Shown: positions 44,797 to 55,682, numbered from the stretch's first letter. The stretch is DNA of 64,000 nucleotides from Euphorbia lathyris (GCF_963576675.1 NC_088914.1:20625001-20689000), one strand, 5' to 3'. Notes: a model not told the origin generated them from the letters alone. Program-made: numbers and translations.

Positions 44797-46125
44797 AAAA
44801 ATCTGTTCATAAGATTGGATCAAATAGAAAAAGGCCTCCCTGGAATGGGCCAAGTTTGACATTCCTTTGAAGCCCGTCCAATAGAATCCTTTGATTCGTT
44901 TCGTGCAGTCATGTGTTTTCTAAATATTTTATTTTGAGAAATTTACACTAATTTGTAAGTTACATTACATTAAATACAATTAATATTTTGATTTTTTATC
45001 AAGTATTTATACTATACTATGTCAACTCTTTATCGTATTTGTTGTTATTTATTTCTGAATATTATTTATAAATAATACTAGTAGTAGTTATGAATTATGT
45101 TTCTGGAAAAAACATAATTCATAGTGTCTACCTTAAAGCTTAATATAAGTATTTAGTAACTTTATTTAATTTGATGCATATTTTTTATATATATTTTTCT
45201 TTGTTTAATAACAAAAGTTAAAAACTTAAAGACTAAAAGCACAAATAATAGATTTCGAGTTCGAGTCTTAGCATATGCAGAAAGTTTTAATTGGGAGATG
45301 ATCCACCTAAAGGATGTCTGATGAAACTCGAACCGAGATAGAAGGGTAAAATAGGGAAAGTGAATTTTTTTATACGGGTTTTTAGTTTTTTTTTATATAA
45401 AAATATTAAAAATATCAATTTAACACCCATAAATTACAAGAGAAAATGATTCGGGGCTAAAAATAGAGTTAGAAGGAATCTTAAGATAGATGATTTCATT
45501 GCAAAAGACTTACAATGAAAACAAATTGAAATATACAACTAGCTGTTTTTGCATTAAAAGTCACTCCATTAGATTTCCTATAGCATCCATTTTCAGTTTG
45601 AAGTGGGAAATATTTTATTTTTTTAATTTCTTGCAGTCTGGAGTGTTGCTCATTTAATATTCCAACATATTAACAAAATAATTAAAAATAAAAAAATTCA
45701 ACTTTCCTCTTGTTCTTACATTCTTGTCATGATTAAAACCTCAACATTATCGGCCACTAAAATTTCACAATTCCAAATACTTATATATTCAATCATATTC
45801 TGAATTTATCGAACAATCATTAATTTATTCCATACTCCAAATCTTCACAAAATCAATTCTTAATACTATCTGCAAGTAACAGTTACTATATTGAAATTGT
45901 AAATTTTTATTTTCTAACTTTTTGAACGTGAAATAATTTTGGGTCTATAATAGTAAAATTAGTCTTTTACTTATGTAAATGGAGCGAGCGTGAGACAGAG
46001 AATACATTTCAAATTTCCTTTTTCCGGTCTAATAGAGATTTTCCATCCCTATTTCTCTATTCCCACCCAGAGCAGGATATGTCCGTCCATGTGGAAATTC
46101 CCATTCCCCGGTCCTTCCTCAATAA
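44797..46125. other. AT-rich intergenic DNA
   Basis: About 1.3 kb without genes or clear repeats. A gagttcgagtctta phrase at 45259-45272 looks like a Pol III B box, but no A box or tail pairs with it. Confidence 0.5.
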
Positions 46126-46334
46126 GCCTAAACGGATGCGCCACCCAGTTCCACCATACGGTGGAACGAGCGCGGAACCCAGTTCCACCTGATGGTGGAA
46201 CGGGTCACGCCGTTGCCACCACGGGCGGAACGAACAGTTCGTCCGTTCCGCCCGTGGTGGCAACGGCGTCGGAGTTCCGTTTAGGCAAAAAAAAAAAAAC
46301 GGGTTCCGCCTCCGATTTCGGAGGCGGAACCCGT
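46126..46334. repeat. GC-rich compound hairpin cluster
   Basis: Outer arms gcctaaacgga (46126-46136) and tccgtttaggc (46276-46286) enclose three stems: gttccacc/ggtggaac with loop atac (46148-46167), the same arms with loop tgat (46182-46201), and a perfect 26-bp stem starting acgccgttgccaccacgggc (46207-46269). Outside the arms, past an A run, stands a further perfect 17-bp stem with a 2-base loop (acgggttccgcctccga, 46299-46334). Open frames here are by-products of the repeats. Confidence 0.92.
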
Positions 46335-47063
46335 GATTTCGAACATATTTTTTTTTAAAAAAACTTATCGGAAGATTCATTAAGCCTTTTCCCCTTCATT
46401 TCTTTGGCGGTATGTCGTTTTAGGTCGGGTTTTATGAAAAGCTTCAAAAGCTAGAGAGGATTTGAGAGTTTTTGGTTATTGGTTTGAAATTGTAAAGAGT
46501 GCATAAATGTCAAAAGAGTGCGGTGGAAAGTATAACTTTTGCGGTATATAGCAATACCCTTTATTTATTAGGGTACAATGAGCACCTCACATGTGAAGAT
46601 GAAATGGACGACGGAAGCGGAAGGGTGTTCCCAGCAGCGACTAGAAGAGCATCTACACCCGTTACTTAGGTCTAAAATTGCTCCAAATTGAAAACAATAA
46701 AGCTAAAATTCTACCAATTTTTACATTACCAATACATGCACTTCCCAGTAAATTTGGATCTTATCCTATACGAATAAAAAAACTCTAGGAGAAATTTGAT
46801 ATTTTACAAACTACCTTCCATTTGTCTATTGCAGAATACCCTCCCTTTCACTCTCTCTATTCATTAATTGACTAGTTTTATATATCTTAGAAGGTTGCAT
46901 TTGAGTTTTTTCTTAGTCATTTTGTTATTATGAAATATGATCCATCTTCTTTATATTCCATTTTACTGAAATTTAATATTCCAAAACACCCAATTTTCAT
47001 TCTTTTCTCATGGAGTTCTTAATGACTCTTTAAACCAAATTTAACCATCTCAAATACAATTAC
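46335..47063. other. Upstream region of the SPARK kinase gene
   Basis: No coding seen. A candidate TATA (ttttatatatctt, 46872-46884) lies about 190 bases before the ATG at 47064; the A/T- and C-rich stretch after 46960 could be the 5' UTR. Confidence 0.4.
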
Positions 47064-49224
47064 ATGGCTAAACTGAAATTGAAAACCCAATTACTCTTCT
47101 TCTTCATCATTCTTGTTTTTGTTCATCCAAAAGCATCAAAAGCCAGTTGCATTCTTAATATTGAACATTCCTCTTCTATACAAAACTCAAATTGCAACTC
47201 AGGAAACTGTTGCAGAGATGTTTTTAATGAGTACCTGTATGCATTAGGCCTAATGGCCAATGAAACTGGACAAATTTACTTAAATTCTACACAGCAAAAT
47301 CACTGCTTCCCTTCAAAACATTTGCAGAACAATGGTGTTTTAGGCTGCAGAATTGAGAGGCTAACCGGCGGATACGGTGGCTGCTCTAGCTACAGGAAGG
47401 TGGATGTTCTTAACAAGCTAGGAAACATGGTGAGTTCTTTAGATGAAGATTGTCGGTCCGTAAATTCGGGTGAAGAACATGAGCAGAAGGCTTGTAGTTC
47501 ATGTTACAGAAGATGGGAGGAAATTGGTGGATTATCAAATGATGGAGATGAGTTCAATTCTGATACTCATATGTGTAGTTTTGCAGTTTTGATTACAGTA
47601 ACTAGTAATATCATTCATGATAAGAAAAGGGTTCAAGCAATTTATGATTGTCTTTCAGGCCAGAATTATTATTATTCTCTAGGTAAGTTTTCGGATTGGT
47701 TTTTCGGTTATTGTCCGGATTTTGTTGTTAACTAACTGCAGATGTTCTTTACCTTGCAGGAAATGAACAGACAGGCTCTGCTACGAGCGGTGATAAGAGG
47801 CGAACGAGGCGTGAACTGATTTTAATCATTGGACTAGTTGGACTTGCAGCAATAGTATTGATTGCAGTACCGATATGGATCTTCTGCTCGAAAAAAACTC
47901 CGCCGGACTTGTCAAGTGTAAACAATGGTTCATGTGATCCATATTGTGATGAGTCTAAGATATCACCTAAGGAAATTTACCTGGCAACAAACAATCTGAA
48001 TGAAGCTAACCTGATAGGCAGAGGCATAGCTGGTAAGAAGCTCGAAATTCGTATGCAATAATCGTTTCGCTGTTCGTGATTGAGGACTAATCATGATAAG
48101 CACACACACATACAGGAAAGGTTTATAGGGGGATACTGCTCAATGGACAGCCTGTTGCGGTTAAGCACATCATCAACGATGGATATGCGGAGACATTCGT
48201 TCGAGAAATTACAAGCCTATCTCATATTAGACATCCAAACCTCGTAGGCCTGCTCGGATTTTGTGAGCATAACGACGAATGTTTCCTCGTTTACGAGCTT
48301 TGCCACAATGGCAATCTGTCACAGTGGCTCTATGGTATGCTTTCATTCCCATTCTTGAACAAACATATATTATACACTAACTTGTATAAGGAAGACCATA
48401 TGACAGATTTTCAAATTGCAGGTAAGGATAAAGTTCTTTCGTGGAACCAAAGACTCCAGATCGCGATTGGTAGCGCTAGGGGCCTCTGGTTTCTCCATAC
48501 TTATCCAGAAGGCTGCATTGTTCATCGCGATATCAAGGTACATTTTTTTCTTTTTCACTTTTCGGTCTTTTTATTTCTCTTATTCTCTCACGTATATCAT
48601 GTCAGCCAACCCCAAATCATTTCGGGACTAACGCTTTGTTGTTGTTGTTGTATTCTCTCACGTATATGCTGTTTGGATAGCCTACCAACATTCTCATAGA
48701 TGCTGAATTTCAAGCAAAGCTCTCAGACTTTGGACTGTCTAAAGTTATGGATATCGGTCAGTCCTACGTGAGCTCAGAAGTGAGAGGTACTTTTGGCTAT
48801 GTCGATCCTGAATATCGAAGAAATCACCGTGTAAATGCTAAGGGCGATGTGTATAGTTATGGAATCGTTCTGCTACAAATAGTCTCTGGTCAGAGGGTGA
48901 TCAATCTAAATTCAGATAGGCCTATGCAGCTAAACAAAATGGTAAGAAATCAGAAATTTATTGTTTACATTCCATTCCTTCCCGTCCCTGATATCAGACA
49001 ACTCGACTTCTCAGGCAAAGTTTCTGTCAAGAGGTGGTGATATAACAGAATTCGCAGATCCTAAACTTAATGGGGACTACTCAGTCGAAGCTCTCGACAT
49101 GGTAATCAAGCTAGCCTTGTCTTGCACAGGGATTAAGCCGGAAAGGCCATCAATGGAGCAAGTTGTACTCGGATTAGAGCGAGCACTCGACAAATCAATT
49201 CAAATGAAGTCAATCACATATTGA
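47064..49224 (+). CDS. Receptor-like kinase with SPARK-type extracellular domain, six exons
   Basis: Exons 47064-47682, 47760-48032, 48116-48334, 48422-48537, 48681-48941 and 49015-49224, all GT-AG and in frame, give 565 residues. Signal peptide about 1-28. A Cys-rich ectodomain with a NCNSGNCCRDVFNEYL motif and NHCFPS follows, as in SPARK receptor kinases. Transmembrane segment about 226-249, then a basic CSKK. The kinase (about 285-555) keeps the glycine loop GRGIAGKVYRG, Lys314 (VAVK), HRD (405-407), DFG (425-427) and GTFGYVDPEY, so it should be active on Ser/Thr. Such proteins sit in the plasma membrane and relay an extracellular cue; the ligand is unknown. The last exon start was chosen at 49015, because the upstream AG at 48996 breaks the frame. 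A SINE fragment sits in intron 4. Its stop lies 316 bp from that of the convergent U-box gene. Confidence 0.9.
48598..48650 (+). mobile_element. 5'-truncated SINE end (Au-like) in intron 4
   Basis: 53 bases ending ctttgttgttgttgttg, preceded by ccaaatcatttcgggacta, the 3' style of plant Au SINEs. It is flanked by a perfect 17-bp duplication, tattctctcacgtatat, at 48581-48597 and 48651-48667. Only the 3' end of a SINE is present, so the insert is a strongly truncated copy. The right duplication ends 13 bases before the exon 5 acceptor. Confidence 0.88.
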
Positions 49225-49540
49225 TTGTACTAAGAACAGCAGCTAACAAAATTTAGTGTTTTATTGCATATAGAACAATTGAACTTCACATCAAAGTTAT
49301 TGATACAAGTAGAGAAAAAGAATTACAAATCTGATATGTTCATACAAAGCTTCTTTATTAAAAAAAACAGAAGTTGATATGATATGGATATTAGCTCTTC
49401 AAAAAACACAGAGCTAACATCACAAAATAAGAAACAAGGAAGCATTAAGCATTAAGCATCTCTCCATATTTGACTGTATTTACATGGAGGGATGCTCACA
49501 ATCAAACAAAAGGCGGATGATATACCCGAAAAAATGTGGG
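49225..49540. other. Shared 3' region of two convergent genes
   Basis: 316 bases between two stop codons, AT-rich, holding both 3' UTRs. An attaagcattaagcat duplication lies at 49444-49458. No other feature seen. Confidence 0.6.
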
Positions 49541-51589
49541 TTACCATGCACGAACGAAATGTTCTCTCGGGAGAACGAGAGTCTTCGAGGTAGAAGAGCT
49601 TCTTTCATGGAATTCATGAAGAATCCTGATGAGAGTACTTGCTTTCTTGCTTCCTCGAGAAGTGCCGTCGCTCATTAGGGAATACAATGAAACCATAAGA
49701 GAAGGGCTCTTAACTAATAGAGCAACAACATCAGTACCACAATTGATGCATAAAGCGAGCAACAAAGCAACACATTGCTCCTTTGCTGCTCGTGAAGTGG
49801 CGGAATCAAGCATCCCCATGATTTGAAGCAACGCACCGGAGGAAAGTATTGCTTTCGCCCCATCAGGTTTCTCTGCTAGACTTACGAAAACTGCTAAACA
49901 ATCTGTTACTATGTCTTCATTTTCAGAAGATATCAAAACAGTAAGAAGCAATGGAACTGCTCCTGCTGTAATGACCCTCCAATGGTTTGAAGGGTGCATT
50001 AGCAACCCGAAAATTGCAACTAATCCGTTCTTTGTGGCGCGATGGTTTCCTTCCTTGATCAAGTTCAATAAAGCTGGTATAGCCTCACAGTTTTCCCCAA
50101 TTGATTTCCGGTACTCTTCTATTGAAGCAAGGTAAAATAATGTAGCAGCACCATGCTGCTTAGCCTCCATTTTCAACCCTTTCTTCAACACATGTACAAT
50201 CAACTCTATTCCTCCATTCTCAACAATCAAAGCTTTGCTTTTTGAATGTTTCGAAAGATTCAATAAACCTGCAATTGAATTCTCTTGACACACAGAATCA
50301 TTAGATAATAGCAGGTTTAGCAGATATGGAATTGCTCCAGCTTCCAACAAGCAAGAGCGATTAAAAATGCTCGCTTTGCTTAAAAGCCGAATTTCTTGGG
50401 CTGCTTTGTTCTTATCCACACTGTCTCCATTAGCAAGCTTATCAACAAGGAAGCAAGCCACCATTTTCAGAGCTGCCAAACTGCCTGGATGAGCCGTCTT
50501 GCTTATGTCACGGTTCTTCCTATTAGATTCAGCAGCAGGGATCCCATTTTCGATGCAGTAGTTCCGAATTAGCCCTTTTAGCACCAAATTAGGGATTAGT
50601 TCAGTCGTTTCGAGTCTTCTGCCTGTGTTGGGACAAGTGCGATTTCCAGCTCTGAACCATTTCAATATCGAAGATCGATCATAAGTATGCCCTGTCTCTA
50701 TTGTGACTGGATCTTTCATCGCCTCTAGCGAAATTGGGCATCGAAAATCATCGCTGTTGAGACATCTAAGCAGTTGATTGCTACTATTACAATCAATTTG
50801 GGGGATTCTGATATCAATTGAATCGAACAACACGCATCTCGAATAGGTTATGAAACCCATCAAGCCACTCAAAAGCCGCAATTTTCTTCTTTTCTCTTCT
50901 TCATTTGAATACTCGAATCCAATCTCCGTATCCAACAACTTGACTTCTTTGTTGCAGTCACTCCACGTTTGGACTCCGATGATATCCAAAACCTCTTTTA
51001 TAACGTTCCGATCAGGAGCAACGCCATTTTCGAACTGATTCAAGATCAACAAAACATCTCTCGTGACCAACTTGTCATCTGGTTCGACTTCGAATCTCGC
51101 TTTCTGAGCTTGCATCTTTACCAGTTCAACCAATTCCTTCACTTCAATTGGTATATCAAGCAACCAGAGCGGCAAAACCTCCAGAGCTACACCCATACCC
51201 CGGGCAAGAACACGGAACTGATTCGCCACCTGATCCGACTTCATCGCCATCCATATACGAGCACCTTCGCTAGTGCAATCTTCAAGCAAGAACCGAATCT
51301 TCTGTAAATCCAAATGGAGCTCGGAAAAACAGAGAAGGACAGAATCGGGTAAGCCCGATTCAGTAAAAACCCGAATTTCATCGAAGAATAGGATTAGGTT
51401 GCTGACTAGTAGTATAATTTGGCGGGCATTTTTTGAATTTGTGGAGAAAATTTTGGATTTATACTCACAAATGTCGACCGCTAGATCGGTTAATGAAGTA
51501 AGCAAAGTTGTAGGGTTGATACTGTCACATGGATATACCGCCGGGAAGGTAAAAATCCGGCGATAAAATCCGTTGTCTTTTCCGATCAT
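49541..51589 (-). CDS. PUB18/19-like: U-box E3 ubiquitin ligase with ARM repeats (PUB18/PUB19 type)
   Basis: One exon, 682 residues, close to Arabidopsis PUB18/PUB19. An N-terminal helical UND domain (about 25-230) is followed by the U-box (about 280-348: FRCPISLEAMKDPVTIETGH, then YDRSSILKWF and CPNTGRRL) and ARM repeats (about 370-660, with repeats such as ENSIAGLLNLSKHSKSKALI). The U-box recruits the ubiquitin-loaded E2; the ARM part binds the substrate. PUB18/19 and relatives act in the cytosol and nucleus in drought, salt and ABA responses and with exocyst subunits; that role is taken from the family. ATG 51589 is the first Met of the frame and starts a conserved N-terminus. All U-box core residues are present. 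It lies tail to tail with the SPARK kinase and head to head with the MULE relic at 52221. Confidence 0.95.
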   Translation of the reverse strand: MIGKDNGFYRRIFTFPAVYPCDSINPTTLLTSLTDLAVDICEYKSKIFSTNSKNARQIILLVSNLILFFDEIRVFTESGLPDSVLLCFSELHLDLQKIRFLLEDCTSEGARIWMAMKSDQVANQFRVLARGMGVALEVLPLWLLDIPIEVKELVELVKMQAQKARFEVEPDDKLVTRDVLLILNQFENGVAPDRNVIKEVLDIIGVQTWSDCNKEVKLLDTEIGFEYSNEEEKRRKLRLLSGLMGFITYSRCVLFDSIDIRIPQIDCNSSNQLLRCLNSDDFRCPISLEAMKDPVTIETGHTYDRSSILKWFRAGNRTCPNTGRRLETTELIPNLVLKGLIRNYCIENGIPAAESNRKNRDISKTAHPGSLAALKMVACFLVDKLANGDSVDKNKAAQEIRLLSKASIFNRSCLLEAGAIPYLLNLLLSNDSVCQENSIAGLLNLSKHSKSKALIVENGGIELIVHVLKKGLKMEAKQHGAATLFYLASIEEYRKSIGENCEAIPALLNLIKEGNHRATKNGLVAIFGLLMHPSNHWRVITAGAVPLLLTVLISSENEDIVTDCLAVFVSLAEKPDGAKAILSSGALLQIMGMLDSATSRAAKEQCVALLLALCINCGTDVVALLVKSPSLMVSLYSLMSDGTSRGSKKASTLIRILHEFHERSSSTSKTLVLPREHFVRAW

Positions 51590-51714
51590 CTAAGGAATAA
51601 AAAAAGAAGAAGAAAGAAATGGAAAGTTGGGAATCGGATTTTAGTGTTTGGATTTGAAATTTGTTTTTTGATTGAAAATGGAAAGTGGCGGTTAGCGTCT
51701 TTCCGAATGCAAAT

Positions 51715-51727
51715 CAAATATATAGAG
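51715..51727 (-). promoter_or_regulatory. Candidate TATA box of the U-box gene
   Basis: Minus strand ctctatatattt, about 130 bases upstream of the ATG at 51589. The stretch between is A/T-rich and open-frame free, suiting a 5' UTR of about 100 bases. Sequence and spacing only. Confidence 0.4.
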
Positions 51728-52220
51728 TGACGGCCAGCGGATCTAGTGGTGGACACGCGTCATCAGATTCTTTGAGATTGACTAATTGAACGGTGGGATT
51801 GGAGTGCACGTGGTGAGGGTGTAAGAGATGAGATCGAGGCAGGTTCATAGAGTGTTTCGAGCTTGTACTAGATTAGATGAGAGAGCAACACGTGGCCGAA
51901 AATAATGGGCTAGTCTTGTGGGAGTGAAGGTACATGAAAAGCGGTAGCCGACATGGCATGGAATGAAGCGTTCTACAAGAGGAGTGAAGATGAGATTTTT
52001 CCTCTGCCAAATTTTCTAATAAGTCCTTATAAAATGCTGGATTAAAAATATTGCACATTGCAGTGCTCTTTTTTAAGTGGATTATTATACCCAGCCACAA
52101 TTTCCAACTCTCAGCCCCGAAAAAAAGACGATACCGCCCCCTAGTAAAAATTTGAAAAACTTAAACACTCTCAAACTCACCCAAACTCATTTCTTTCCGA
52201 AATCAGAGATTACACGTATA
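51728..52220. other. Intergenic promoter region between divergent genes
   Basis: About 490 bases between the U-box gene and the MULE relic. cacgtggtg (51809) and acacgtggc (51889) contain ACGTG cores of G-box/ABRE type, which would fit ABA control of a PUB18/19-type gene; this is inference from short motifs. Confidence 0.4.
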
Positions 52221-53463
52221 ATGGCGAGCAATCCGTTATCCCCGGAAAGAGATGAGAACGACCAAACTGCTCAAGTCGAGGTATTTTTCCGATTGAGCAT
52301 ATCTGATTTCTATTGATTTATTTTGCAAAAATTCGGAATGGATAAGTGTCGGGCGTGTGAACATCACGCCCCACCATGTGGTGGGGCGTGTGTATATCAC
52401 GCCCCACCACATGGTGGGGCGTAATGTTCACATGTCCCACCACATGGTGGGGTGTGATATACACACGCCCAGTAGTCTAAAAATTGAATTTTAGGGGTTT
52501 AGGCACCGAAAAATTGACGAAATTGATCGTAATGGAGTCTAATATTCGTTAGTTAGCATTTGCAGGTTCCGTTAGAAGACTTCGGAGGTAGCAGTGTCGA
52601 TTACAGTGGGGAATTTTATCCTGTACAGACGTTTGAAACATACCAGGAAGCTGTTAACTGGGTAAAACAGATGGCGATTCGGCTTGGCTTCGAGTTAACT
52701 ATAGCTTCTCACAAGACAGGGGTAAGTTAAAATGGATATTGGTTAAATGTGCCTGTAGTATAAAGAATACTTAAAGGAATAGGGATATGGAGGAAGTAGT
52801 ACAAAGGAATACAAAAACTAAATATTGTGGTTGCAAATTCCAGGTGAAGGTTCTGGAAATCGTTGAATTAGGGGGTTGGATGGTGAATGGTGTTGCTGGA
52901 GAGAGAGGACATCACAATCATGGAATGGTGTTGAGGGGTGAATGGTGAATGGTGTTGCTGGTGAATGATGTTGTATCAGATGGTAACTGTGGACTTCGTG
53001 TTTTAGCCGACGCCGTCACAAATAATCAGGAGAAGTGGAAGCTGTTGAGAGTGCTTATAGAAAATGAGGCGCGAGCCCATCGTGATCTGTATGAGCTAGT
53101 GTTCTAGAACCGAGTAGATGATGCCCTCACACGTGAGCGGGGTGTGATCAGCCTCATTAAATGGTAAGTCTGAATGACTTATATGCTGTTGCATCTGTGT
53201 TGAATGTAGTGATATTCCTTGTTACTGCGCTACAGTTAGGATGTTGTACTATACTGTCGATGCGTTCGGACGATGGAAGACCACCGGAGTGAGAGATTAT
53301 CATTTGTCATTTGGAGAGTTATGAACACTACATACGTCTTTATTTAAGACTTGGATTTCTAGTGCCTTCCATTGCCAGCCAATGGCATAGATTTCGTGAT
53401 CCGAGTGTTCGTCGATTGGACAATATTTATGCTGATAGGAGAGCGGCTTGGACTAGATTACAT
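52221..53463 (+). pseudogene. Decayed Mutator-like element gene with OTU-type domain
   Basis: Exon 1 52221-52280 (MASNPLSPERDE), intron with the large palindrome, exon 2 52566-52721 (FETYQEAVNWVKQMAIRLGF, the N-terminal domain style of Mutator-like transposases). The frame then fails near 52950. Further on is VSDGNCGLRVLAD (about 52975-53012), the Asp-Gly-Asn-Cys active site of OTU cysteine proteases, followed by a TAG near 53107, a GT donor near 53165, and a last part (ESYEHYIRLYLRLGFLVPS, ending at 53463) after another stop. OTU-type domains occur fused to or beside plant Mutator-like transposases. The central DDE transposase part is missing. Inactive. Confidence 0.7.
52351..52470. repeat. 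120-bp palindrome built of smaller palindromes
   Basis: The two 60-base halves are near-perfect inverted copies about an axis at 52410/52411. Outer ends gggcgtgtg and cacacgccc. Within the left half is a stem with 11-bp arms (acgccccacca / tggtggggcgt) around tg; across the axis is the same stem around ca; the right half has a degenerate third (cccaccacatggtggg). It lies in intron 1 of the MULE relic. Confidence 0.95.
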
Positions 53464-53523
53464 TGATGTATATGAATTTATGTGTTTTAATTGATAGTAT
53501 TTATTCATGAACTTATATTATTG

Positions 53524-53604
53524 TTACAGGTTTTAATTAAAATTGTATAGTATTTACAGGTTTTAATTAAAATTGTATGGTATTTACAGGTTTTAATTAA
53601 AATT
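53524..53604 (+). repeat. 30-bp tandem repeat, 2.7 copies
   Basis: ttacaggttttaattaaaat recurs at 53524, 53554 and 53584, an exact 30-bp period, with one a/g difference. It ends at the copia-2 LTR, which cut into the third copy. Confidence 0.93.
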
Positions 53605-55668
53605 TGTTGGAAATAGGGCTAAGGTATAGCAGCGAAAATATAAAAATTTTAGCCTACTTCCTTTTAACCATAGGATCCGTTAATCGTTATTTCATATAAA
53701 GAGGGATAAGAAGAAATACATTTCGATGATCAATCTACCGTTGCAAACGAAGTGCCCACAACTTCAAAGGAGATGTAAACTGTTTACCAATCTGCCCCTA
53801 TTCGAAACAGACCTTCCAGACCTCCGAACGACAATCCCTTCGGTGGAAACGTGGAAGAATATGTCTAGAAGCTACTGTCCAAAAATCGCGACGATCCGAC
53901 GGTTCAATCTCCGGGAATCCTCGAAATAGTGAACTGACCTGATGTAGGCGAAGAAAAACGAATTTCTCCCTTTTGATTGTTTTTCTTCTTTCGTGAACAC
54001 GGTGAGATTAAGTTAGAATCAACCCTTATGAGATGCAACCAAAATAGATTGCCTCTAATAAATCAACACAAGATCAAAGAGAAAAGAGATGGAAGAGATT
54101 AATCGATTGACGGAAGCCGTATGAATTCTTGTCCACGAACTTGGGGATGGGAATTCACTTTCCCTCTCTAGAAGCAATTTCGAAAATCACATGTAGGGGG
54201 AGGGTTTTTGTGTGTCGAAATTCCAAAGGGAATGGGTATATATATTAGCTTGTCTCTAAACCCTAGTTAGATAGGAATAGGTTACTTAATAGGAATCCAA
54301 TTCGGAATAGGATTTCTAATTATTATCTTACTATATATCCAATATAATTAGGATAATAATAAATAACCTAGTTAGATAATAATAGGAGTATATTAATCTA
54401 ATTAAAACTCCTAACTTGATTATCTCTTAATTAATTTAATTTCACAATCCTAATCAAATTAGGAAGAGTGGAATAAATTAATTCCTTCCCCTAATATACA
54501 TAAATTTCGACCCCCTCCTATATGTGGGCCTTATTGGGCTCAATTGAGCTTCCATCTATTAATCATATCCATCTCTCTTTTGTTTCCAAGTCTTATGTGT
54601 GATCCATTAGGTTCTTACTACTTCTGGCCGTATGCAACTGTTAAATTAATTTCTTCAAGAATTATATTTAATCCTTGCATAACGGAATGATGAACAGAGC
54701 ATGTTATCGGCATGTCCGTAATCATTCCCCCAGAGTCCGTTAAGAAGACAGGTTGATTCTGCCGTTAACCCTTCCGTATTAGTTACAGTATAATTCGATC
54801 CTTTATCAACTACATCCTTGAACTGAATCTTATGACTATGGATGATGTCAAGTCACATATAGCGAGACGTTCGTTTTACTTGTACAGGTCGAGTCAACTC
54901 AAATAGATAGGTTAAGTGAAATTTGTATTTCTACTCTTAAGCTATCACCTTGCAAGGATTTAGAGTCGAGTCTTCCACAAGCGATCCTTGGACGTATCTC
55001 CCATTCGTCGGGAGTGATAAATGCTCAATCCAATGTATAACTACCCTGACATTACCTCTTGTGACACCCAACCTTTGCAGTTCACACCCCAGAGTCATCT
55101 TTGTTAAGAATCGTGGGACCACGCGATCAAAGTCTCACATTCAGTAATTCAGGATGACCAATTAACATTCCTTTGAGTCTGAGGATTATTTATACCTACT
55201 AATACCAATGAGATGAACAGGTGACAAGGACGAATCTACCCATCCTGTTATCTCAAATCGGATCCCCAATCCTAATGAACGACGTTTCATCGGATCTATG
55301 TAACTGTCCAGATATCTATATATATGAAGCTTGTGAGATCAGCTTTCTGTCGGACAGAAGATATTGTTACATACAAGTCTCAACAGTGATATATCAATCC
55401 TAAACATATCACTTGACTTGGGATGATTTTAAGTTTATTAGTTTATTATAAAATTTTGTCTCACTTCATGCTTGTATGAACACTTTATAATCACTTTAAA
55501 CAAACTTACGGATTTCCTTTTATTAGACTTTATTTAGTGCTTTAAAGGGGATTGCCTTTATATAGTTATAAAACATATATCTTATTAAAACAAATGATAT
55601 AAAGAACAATTCATTTACAATAAGTTTGTATCCTGCAACAATTGTCTATAGGACACTAAACCCCAACA
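53605..55668 (-). repeat. 3' LTR of copia-2, 2064 bp
   Basis: tgttggaaatagg...ccccaaca. Aligns with the copia-1 LTR over most of its length, but 53760-54000 is a block of about 240 bases replacing about 40 bases in copia-1 (after gcccacaa). Followed by the same tactcccacttgg junction. Confidence 0.93.
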
Positions 55669-55682
55669 TACTCCCACTTGGA

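Noticed and set aside
45255..45275. Pol III B-box-like gagttcgagtctta
   Set aside because: No A box at the right distance, no tail and no target duplication, so a SINE or tRNA call is not supported.
45990..46380. Open frames of 122 and 107 codons on opposite strands
   Set aside because: Produced by the inverted repeats at 46126-46334; no protein motif.
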